Origin: Impatiens glandulifera
Lineage: Eukaryota; Streptophyta; Magnoliopsida; Ericales; Balsaminaceae
Direction: 5' to 3'
DNA length: 64,000 bases
NCBI RefSeq assembly: GCF_907164915.1
Contig: NC_061863.1
Span: 12,044,376-12,108,375 of the forward strand
Shown here: piece by piece, positions 56,118 through 64,000 of the stretch
Position numbering within the stretch: the first letter of the stretch is position 1
Layout: the number at the start of each line of letters is the position of its first letter
Made by a program: the position numbers and the translations under genes
The notes under the pieces: generated by a model
Database searches by the model: none
What the model was told of the DNA's origin: nothing
Seen by the model: the letters and a program-made list of their open reading frames with translations, nothing else

Positions 56118-56521
56118 AAAGTTAGTGGAGATCCTTCTCATAACCTGAGAAGAAGGGGTGACGTAGGAGAGTTTGCTCCGAACATTCATAAAAAACCTTG
56201 TCTCGTGTTCTTTCTTTCGCTTTCATCACTTACCTACTTAATCTAACCTCAAACCAATCGTACTCCATAAACCGGTCCATTTATATCAATAAACCGACTC
56301 CTTCTAAAAATATCATCTAAAGTCGCATACGTTGCTTCAACCTGAAACAGACATTTCCGCCCTTGAATCCGATTCAAGAGTCTGTGACAGCTTGTGTAGT
56401 GCTGAGAGCGGTTTTAGTCTCTAACCGGACTATCACCAAAAGTGTTGTGTGTGTTATAAGCGGCCACCCTTCCTGAAACCGGAAACACCCCGGTCCTCCA
56501 AGGGCGTCCCCGATCCTAACA
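56118..56521 (+). repeat. Target duplication AAAGT and right part of element A's 3' LTR
   Basis: AAAGT (56118-56122) is the second copy of the level 2 target duplication. 56123-56521 continues the subfamily I LTR from TAGTGGAGATCC to GATCCTAACA. TACAG (56522-56526) then closes the element A insertion. Confidence 0.92.
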
Positions 56522-59492
56522 TACAGGAGCTACAAGACATGTTTGCTCCAACAAAGAAGTATTTTCAAGCCTCGAAGAAGTGAAGAATGGTGAAAAGTTA
56601 TTCTTAGGGAATTCTGCCACTTCTTACATACAAGGTGAAGGAAAAGTGGTGTTAAGGTTGTCTTCAGGAAAAGATTTAACTTTAACTAATGTGTTGTATG
56701 CTCCAGAGATTCGGAAAAATTTGATATCCGGATCTCTTCTAAGTAAGCGTGGTTTTAGAATTGTGATTGAGTCGGATAAAATTATTTTATCCAAAGGTGG
56801 AATGTTTGTAGGTAGAGGTTATGCTACTGATGGGCTTTTTAAGCTAAATGTAATGGCAGTTAAGCCAAGTATGAATGAAAAGAATAAGTCTTCTATTTAT
56901 TTGTTGGAGCCTTCCATTTTATGGCATGGTAGACTAGGTCATATTAATTATGATTCGATGCATCGATTAATAAAACTGAATAGTATACCTACATTAGAAA
57001 TTAATAAGAAACACAAGTGTGAAATTTGTGTTGAAGCGAAATTGACGAGATCATCCTTTCGAAACGTTGAAAGAAGTAATAGACCGCTTGATTTAATTCA
57101 TACAGATGTGTGTGATTTAAAAGGAACACCAACACGTGGTGGAGGAAAATATTTCATTACTTTTATTGATGATAACACAAAATATTGTTATGTGTATATT
57201 CTTAAAAGTAAAGATGAAGCCATAGAGAAATTCACTCTCTATAAAAATGAGGTTGAAAACCAACTTGGTAAAAAGATCAAGGTGTTAAGAAGTGATAGAG
57301 GAGGTGAATATGAATCACCTTTTGCCGAGCTATGTGCTCAACATGGTATAATCCATGAGACGATAGCACATTATTCTCCTCAGCAAAATGGTACGGCTGA
57401 GAGGAAAAATAGAGCATTAAAAGAAATGATGAATTCACTTCTATTAAGTTCTGGTCTACCACAGAACATGTGGGGAGAAGCTACTTTGACAGTTAATTAC
57501 CTTTTAAATAAGGTTCCACGAAAGAAGCTAGATAAGATTCCATATGAATTATGGCATGAAAGAAAACCATCATATGAATACTTACGAATGTGGGGGTGTC
57601 TAGCTAAGGTAGCCGTACCATTACCTAAAAAGGTGAAAGTTGGACCAAAAACTGTTGATTGTTTATTTATTGGATATGCACATAACATTAGTGCTTATCG
57701 TTTTCTTGTGTTTAAATCGGACATTCCGGATATTCATAAGAATACGATAATGGAATCGAGAAATGCATCGTTCTTTGAACATGTACTTCCATATAAGTCT
57801 AATGAAGAACAATGTTCTCCAAAAAGATTTCTTGAACTAGATGAACAAGAAAAGGAGAATGAAGTTGAGGTTGAACTTAGACGAAGTAAACGAGCTAGAA
57901 CCGAAAAATCATTTGGTCCAGATTTTATTACTTTCATGATGGAAAGTGAACCTCAAACGTATAATGAGGCAATTAACTCATCTGAAGGGTCTCAATGGAA
58001 AGAGGCAATTAATAGTGAGATAGAATCTATCTTGCAAAACCATACATGGGAACTAGTGGATCTGCCTCCGGGAAATAAACCACTAGGTTGCCGATGGATT
58101 TTCAAAAGGAAAATGAAAACTGATGGATCAATTGATAAATATAAGGCAAGACTGATGGTAAAAGGATATCGCCGACGAGAAGGTCTTGATTATTTTGATA
58201 CATATTCTCCAGTTACGAGAATAACTTCTATTCGATTGATTCTTGCGATTGCTTCTTTGCGCAATCTAGAAGTTCATCAAATGGACGTAAAAACAACTTT
58301 CTTAAATGGAGACTTGGAAGAAGAAATTTACATAGATCAACCTCAAGGGTTTTCTTCTCAAGGGCAAGAAAATAAAGTTTGTAAATTAGTTAAGTCATTG
58401 TATGGCTTAAAACAAGCTCCAAAACAATGGCATGAGAAATTTGATCAAGCTATGATCTCAAGTGGATTTAAGATCAATGAATGTGATAAATGTATTTATA
58501 TTAAAGACATAAAAAATAGTTACGTCATTTTATGTCTTTATGTAGATGACATACTTATCATTGGAAGTGATGATAAAATGGTTAAATCCACTAAAGATAT
58601 GTTAAATTCAAAATTTGACATGAAAGATATGGGATTGGCTGATGTGATTCTTGGAATCAAAGTGATTAGAACATCTGAAGGGATAGTTCTAAGTCAATCA
58701 CATTATGTGGATAAAATCCTCGAAAAATTTAACAATGATGATTCTGCATTGGCTAAGACTCCGATAGATACGAGTCAACATCTATCTAAAAATCGCGGAG
58801 AGAGTGTTTCTCAATTAGAATATTCTCGAATAATTGGGAGTCTAATGTACTTAATGAGTTGTACAAGACCAGATATAGCCTATGCAGTAAGCAAACTAAG
58901 TAGATACACGAGTAATCCGGGTAATAATCATTGGAAAGCCATTGTACGATTACTTAGGTATTTAAGAAATACTCGTGATTATGGTCTGCACTACACAAGA
59001 CATCCTGCTGTTATCGAAGGGTACACTAATGCTAATTGGATTTCAGATATAAAAGACTCTAAGTCAACAAGTGGATATGTATTTACACTTGGAGGTGCAG
59101 CTATATCTTGGAAATCTTCTAAACAAACTGTTATTGCTAGATCCACGTTGGAATCTGAATTTATAGCTCTTGACAAATGTGGTGAAGAAGCTGAATGGCT
59201 ACGTCTATTCTTAGAAGATATTCCAATATGGTCTAAGCCCGTACCAGCAATTTCTATTCATTGTGATAGTCAATCTGCGATTGGACGAGCTAAGAGTCAT
59301 ATGTATAATGGTAAGTCTAGACATTTACGTCGTAGACATAATACCATTAGACAATTACTCTCTACTGGAATTATCTCAATTGATTACGTAAAATCAAAAG
59401 ATAATATTGCGGATCCGCTAACCAAATGGTTAAATAGAGAGTTGGTGTTAAAGTCCTCACAAGGAATGGGACTTAAGCCTACAATAAGTTAG
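56522..59492 (+). CDS. Outer copia pol (3' half of the split gag-pol frame)
   Basis: The frame resumes inside the protease motif (GATRHVC) and stays open for about 990 codons. Integrase: [10 protein letters not shown] and CEICVEAKL (HHCC) near 56920-57050, then [24 protein letters not shown] (57290) and [11 protein letters not shown] (57380). [22 protein letters not shown] and [13 protein letters not shown] (58540). RNase [14 protein letters not shown] and [13 protein letters not shown]. The usual first catalytic Asp of RNase H is Asn here (TNANW near 59027, where DAN/DAD is expected). There are no stops. Cut off from its gag by 31 kb it cannot be expressed as a polyprotein. Confidence 0.92.
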
Positions 59493-59993
59493 TATGAAGG
59501 GAAACCCAACCTATGATGACTGGAGATCCCAAGAACTAGGTTGAATGGGACAACCTAATTGTACTAAACTTGGTAGATTGCTATGGGTAAAAATCCTACG
59601 ATAAAATAGCATTTCAGGAAAGGATAAGAACACAGGCTTTTAATGATTCTTTATGAATAAAGAGATCACCTATGTGAGAGAGAAGTGAGGCCGCTTCGAA
59701 AGAATTGCACGACTCAATTCTAGACCCTCTCACTGAACCAAGCGAGTGTTCATGGCCAAAATGAACACAATCATGAGAACTGACATGTATCAAGAAGAAT
59801 TTTATGTGAAAGTGTGTAATCATTTACACAAAAGGCAGAATAGTTCAAGGACATCGAGTCTACTAATCGGCTAGTAAAGTTATATACTTTCATAAGGGAA
59901 AGTTCAAAGGGTTACACCTACCTATCCTATGTAAAATTCAACTGTTGAACCTTTCACCGGGTTAATCTTTTAATTTCCATTAATGTGGGGGAT
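59493..59993 (+). other. Outer copia 3' untranslated region and polypurine tract
   Basis: Non-coding. It ends in GTGGGGGAT (59985-59993), a polypurine tract immediately before the 3' LTR. Confidence 0.8.
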
Positions 59994-60959
59994 TGTTGGA
60001 ATTAAACTAATTCCATTAATTAAATGAAAATGATATTTAGGCTAATGAAATTCACACCAAATTCAAATGTGAATTAAGTGTGAAATTAATCTAAATGAAA
60101 TTCACATGAAATTCAAATGTGAATTAAAGTGAAATTAATCCAAATGAAATTCACATGAAATTCAAATGTGAATTAAAGTGAAATTAATCCAAATGAAATT
60201 CACATGAAATTCAAATGTGAATTAAAGTGAAATTAATCCAAATGAAATTCACATGAAATTCAAATGTAAATTAAGGTGAAATTTCATCCAAATGAAATTC
60301 ACATCAAATTCATTGTGAATTAAATTTGTTAATTGTTACAATAACATAAATGTCTTGAATGAGGCAATTAACAAATTATGTTAATTGCCATTGTAACTAC
60401 AAAATATTTATTGTAGGATGTAACTTGCAAAGATGATGAAAAGGCAAGCAACGATAACCGTTGGATGAATGGATGATGGATTAGTGACCGTTGGATTAAA
60501 GAATTGATTATGAGTTTAATTTTCAACTATAAATATCCCTTCACATTGTATTCCTCTCCACACATTATCTCATCACTTCTCTCTCTAGAATTCTAAAGTC
60601 TTTCTTGTTCTTGTGAGTGTTCTTGTGAGTGTTCTTCGAGTTTCTTGACTCGACCATTTTTGTACAAAACCCGGTGATTGTGATTCAGGTACTTTTGTTT
60701 AGTTCGCTGTTGTAGTGGTTTTTCTGTGCTAAATCATTGCAGGTTCCGTTGTACCCTGGGAAGCAGTCACCGACGAAACTCTCCAGCACAAACGGGAGAC
60801 GGTGAAACTGTTTTAAGGGAACTGTGATTCCACAGGCCTCGGAGCAAACGAGAAGATTTTTCTTCATTTCTTAAATAATCTGTTGTATTTGTTTTATTAT
60901 CATTGTATTATTTTCATATATCATTTACGTGTAATTTTTATGAGATAAGATTACCAACA
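59994..60959 (+). repeat. 3' LTR of the outer copia element
   Basis: TGTTGGAATTAAAC...GATTACCAACA. It carries the same ~49-bp internal repeats (about 60040-60325) and the TATA-like CTATAAATATCCC near 60526. It differs from the 5' LTR by scattered point changes and short indels within the repeat array. Confidence 0.92.
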
Positions 60960-60964
60960 CTTCT

Positions 60965-62640
60965 CTCCTAACTGGACTGGTTTATGAAATGATTTTGAAG
61001 ATCCATTCACCAAGATACCAAACCTATTAGACAAACCACATTGTCATGTAACTCGTTATATGGTAGATGCATTAACTGATAGGTCAAGAAAGGATGAAAC
61101 ATCTTAATTCCCCTGTTACATACTCTTGTTTCTGAGGAAGAACTTTCTCCTTTGTTAGCATGACTTGCAACAATCTTCCCTGAAAGACTGAATTGTCCAA
61201 TATCTCTAAAGCCCCGCGCATGAGAAGAATAGGGAGAAAAAATAATTACTTATTTAAGCAAAAGACCAACATCTAATAATGCCGAATTAAAATACCAAGA
61301 TGGAAATATATAAGTATTTTGTGAGAAAGAGATCATCACTAAAGCAATAAATTTAGATAATGGCAAACCCAACTAGATTTTGTTTTAGAAGGTCAACGTT
61401 TCAATAATAAAAAAGATTGTGAGTTGCATTAAGTGAAAAGTACAAACAAGCAATGATACAGAGAAAAGGGGAGACAAATCCTCAAATTCAAAGCACAGTT
61501 AGTGGCAACAAATAGAAACCAAACATCAAGCAAAATGTAATAAGATGCATGCAAGCTTCAAGTCTTCAAGATGATCAATGCCTTGACAAAGAAATCTTCT
61601 TATTTTTAGAAGTCACCAAGCTTCCAGATGAGGAAGTTGTTACGAAGGTTAATGTTAATTCATATTGTCACTATTAATATAGAGAAATAAAAAAATTTAA
61701 GTAAATATTAATTTAAAAATTAAATTAAATATAAATAAATATTAAGGGCAAAAATGTATTTTACATTTTATACAACATTTTTATACTACCAACAAAACAC
61801 AAAATTAAAAAATCTATATAATTTATATCCTCTTATATTTTCAACCAAATAGAAATAACATATATAACTTATACCTCTTAATACCCCTTTATAATGTATA
61901 ACTCCTACAACTAATACCTATATAACAAACGCTACCTAGAGGTTAGGAGGTATATGAATGTAGATATAGTAACCATACATATTTACAGTAAATTAGAATT
62001 GTTGTTTGGTTGAATATTATTTATATCTATATGATTATTTAGGCATGTATAATATAGTAAATGATTTTACTAGTTATAGCATGTATAAGCTTTAGTATTT
62101 TATCTTTTAGTTTTATAAAATTATTAAAATTTTAATTTATTTATTATATTTAAAATATAATAATAATAATAATAATATAAAATTATAATTAAATACTTAT
62201 TTATATTTAACTACGTTTAATTTTCTAATTTAAATAAGAATAAATATGTAATTATATATTTTTATTTGATTTTTTAATTTTTATATATTTTATTTATCTA
62301 TGTAAACAAAAACTTATATTTTTTAAGTATAAAAAAATTAAATGTGAAAATTTATAAATAATTAAATATAATAATTATTTTAAAAAACTTATATAATTTA
62401 TAACTCGTAATTTTCTTATAGATCAAATATTAAATAGCAACATACTCTTTAATTCTAATTAATAAAACGTACAATAACAATAAAATATTGAATTTTACAT
62501 GTAAAAAAGTTCTGTTTCAGTATAATTTTTTAAAATGTATGAATGAGCTGTCACTCAATCGCTATAATCCAAGTTGTATATTTTTCCGTTAGATAAGACT
62601 TCCAATGATGAAAATATTAAAAGGCTCGAGATTTCAGTTT
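60965..62640. other. AT-rich flank, no gene recognised
   Basis: 60965-61640 is less AT-rich but I find no sustained reading frame or known motif. 61640-62640 is very AT-rich. A segment near 61950-62080 repeats text from 22733-22860. Confidence 0.5.
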
Positions 62641-62649
62641 GTGCATGTT

Positions 62650-64000
62650 ATTGGTCTTCCTCCTCCATATACCTGGCACATAAATCAATACTCTCATTTA
62701 CTAGATAGCTCTCGCTTATTGAGGCTTTTGGGTGATTTTTATTCTGCAAATATTTTTACATTGTACCCATGTAATGTTCTATGAGATACATTCATCGATA
62801 TTGGACATGTCCTCCAAGCAAAGCCTCAAATGACAAGTGAACCGGGAGATACATCATTATGTCGAAGATTGATGGTGGAAAAATCATTTCAAATTTGCAA
62901 AGTGTCGTTATAATAACCATGTACAATTGTTCGAGATTCGCTGCATAAAACTCTTTGGTGCACAACAACCGAAAGAATCAGGACAAATTTACTATAGCGT
63001 CATACACATTATCTTGAAGTAATTCACGGGTTGCTAAAAGAATAAGATATTCCAATAAAATGTGACAATAATGACTCTTTAATTTCGTAATCTTTTTCTC
63101 TTCCAAATTTACACAACCTCCATTATTTGAGAAAAAAACATCAGACAACTTAAGATCTTTCAAGAAATTACAAACACATTTTTTATGATTAGAGGTCAAA
63201 CTGAAATGCGCTTCTAGATAATGAACTACTCCTTCATCATTTATAGGATGTAACCATTATTTTAAGCCTAAGAGTTGTTAGTCTTTACGGACTTTAGGAC
63301 CATCTTTAGTCTTCTCTTTCATATTCATTATTGTTCCCAACAAGTTATCACAAATATTTTTCTCAATATGCATCACATCCAAATTATGTCTCAATAATGA
63401 TTTCCAATAAGGCAAATAGAAGAAAATGCTAAGTTTATTCAAATTGTCTCCCCGTGTTTCATGATATATCTTGGTTTTCTTGCTATGATCCGTAGTAAGA
63501 ACTGTGCTTTCTAGGTCTTGTGCTTACTCGTAAATTTCTTGCCCCATTAACAATTTAGAGGGCTCTCTATAATCTGTTCGACCATTAAACGACTCTTTAT
63601 CCCTTCTGTATTTGTGCTTTGGTAGAATGAAGCGTCTGTGACCCATGTAACATTATTTGGAACCATTAACTAATCTAAGAGATATAGTGTCGTTGTTACG
63701 ACAAGAAAAAACAAATTTTCCTTTCGTACTTCAGCCTGACAAATTCGCGTACGCTGGAAAGTCGTTAATGGTCCATAACAATGTTGCTCGCATGTTAAAG
63801 TATTGCGAGGTGTGTGCATCAAACATTCTCACACCAGTTTGCCACGGTTCAGTCAACTCATCGATCAATGGCTGGAGAAATATGTCAATTGCATGTCCTA
63901 GACTATTTGGACCTGGAATTAACATAGATAGAATAAAATTGCTAGAATCCATGGAATTAGTGACTGACACATTATAAGGAACAAGCATAACCGGCCATTA
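62650..64000 (-). pseudogene. CACTA TNP2 transposase, C-terminal half, second copy
   Basis: Minus strand, from the right edge inwards: LIPGPNSLGHAIDIFLQPL and ALLWTINDFPAY (63731-63988), YMGHRRFILPKHKYRRDKE (about 63580-63650), LKSHYCHILLEYLILLATREL (about 63020-63090), FDIMMYLPVHLSFEALLGGHVQYR (about 62790-62870) and SISESYLVNESIDLCARYM (about 62660-62730), then a stop. This is the TNP2 catalytic part followed by DUF4218. Frameshifts and stops separate the blocks. The first 0.4 kb of the window is the same family, about 97-98% alike over the overlap. The terminal motif of this copy was not found to the left. Confidence 0.85.

Larger units (their letters stand above)
25173..56521 (+). mobile_element. 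Element A: Sirevirus-type copia (subfamily I, level 1), 3' LTR split by the level 2 array
   Basis: 5' LTR 25173-26378, primer site 26381-26392, broken gag and pol, then three extra ORFs, polypurine repeats and a 3' LTR. The 3' LTR is interrupted: 38393-39198 and 56123-56521 together make 1205 bp. [12 protein letters not shown] in RT, WYLDSGCSRHMTG in protease, extra ORFs after pol and multiple polypurine tracts all fit the Sirevirus (SIRE/Maximus) lineage. The A LTRs differ from one another at many sites, so it is older than the array inside it. Confidence 0.9.
23165..60959 (+). mobile_element. Outer Ty1/copia LTR retrotransposon (level 0), split by nested elements
   Basis: Two LTRs of 965-966 bp bracket gag and pol on the plus strand. 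Both start TGTTG (TGTTGA/TGTTGG) and end CCAACA. The flanking pentamers are CTTTT (23160-23164) and CTTCT (60960-60964), a target duplication with one change. The element's own length is about 6.4 kb; the rest is a 31.35-kb insertion at 25171-56521. The gene order protease-integrase-RT-RNase H makes it copia. Confidence 0.92.

Noticed and set aside
60965..61640. Possible host gene exon right of the outer element
   Set aside because: No frame longer than a few dozen codons and no recognisable motif on either strand.

Overview
This window is nuclear DNA from a flowering plant, most likely a eudicot. It is strongly AT-rich, and almost all recognisable coding sequence belongs to transposable elements: Ty1/copia LTR retrotransposons, CACTA (En/Spm) DNA transposons, a LINE remnant, tRNA-derived SINEs and MITEs. 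The only host-type gene I can support is a small two-exon defensin-like gene at 8083-8500, with two decayed relatives at 16.8-17.4 kb. I cannot name the species.

Layout: 1-5946 is part of a CACTA element on the minus strand. It has a decayed TNP2 transposase at 1-1270, a 116-bp tandem array, long hairpin-forming subterminal repeats and a terminal motif ending at 5946. The defensin-like gene follows. Then come a LINE RT C-terminal remnant (10.6-11.05 kb) and a second CACTA element on the plus strand (TNP2 C-terminus, a multi-exon Transposase_24-type gene, and a terminus at 14810). Next are a tandem array of tRNA-derived SINE-like units (14.8-15.7 kb), the inverted pair of defensin pseudogenes, an OB-fold (RPA/DUF223-like) remnant and about 4 kb of AT-rich DNA. 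At the far right (62.64-64.0 kb) a second copy of the first CACTA family's TNP2 gene appears in the same orientation. Its last 0.4 kb is nearly identical to the first 0.4 kb of the window.

The centre, 23165-60959, is a Russian-doll nest of retrotransposons whose order can be read from LTR edges and target-site duplications. (0) An outer copia element (965-bp LTRs at 23165-24129 and 59994-60959) has a gag-pol reading frame with no disabling mutation except the insertion. (1) A copia element of Sirevirus type (element A, LTRs about 1206 bp) inserted exactly in the protease active-site codons of the outer element, with target duplication TACAG. (2) A younger array of a second subfamily (LTRs of exactly 1260 bp) inserted into the 3' LTR of element A, with target duplication AAAGT. 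The array is LTR - full-length element B - LTR - gag-only derivative C - LTR. (3) A 406-bp Harbinger/Tourist-like MITE (target duplication TAA) sits inside an ORF of element A.

The most interesting system is in the Sirevirus-type elements A and B. Downstream of pol they carry three extra sense-strand ORFs (called X1, X2 and X3 here). Their N-terminal domains look like diverged copies of one another. Each ORF has its own conserved TATA box 70-125 bp upstream of its ATG. X1 and X2 each end in a 3' stem-loop with a nearly invariant 12-nt loop and covarying stems. X3 adds a long coiled-coil tail and has a palindrome plus an E2F-like site in its upstream region. This looks like a retrotransposon with a private cassette of three independently transcribed paralogous genes. 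I do not know it as a described arrangement.
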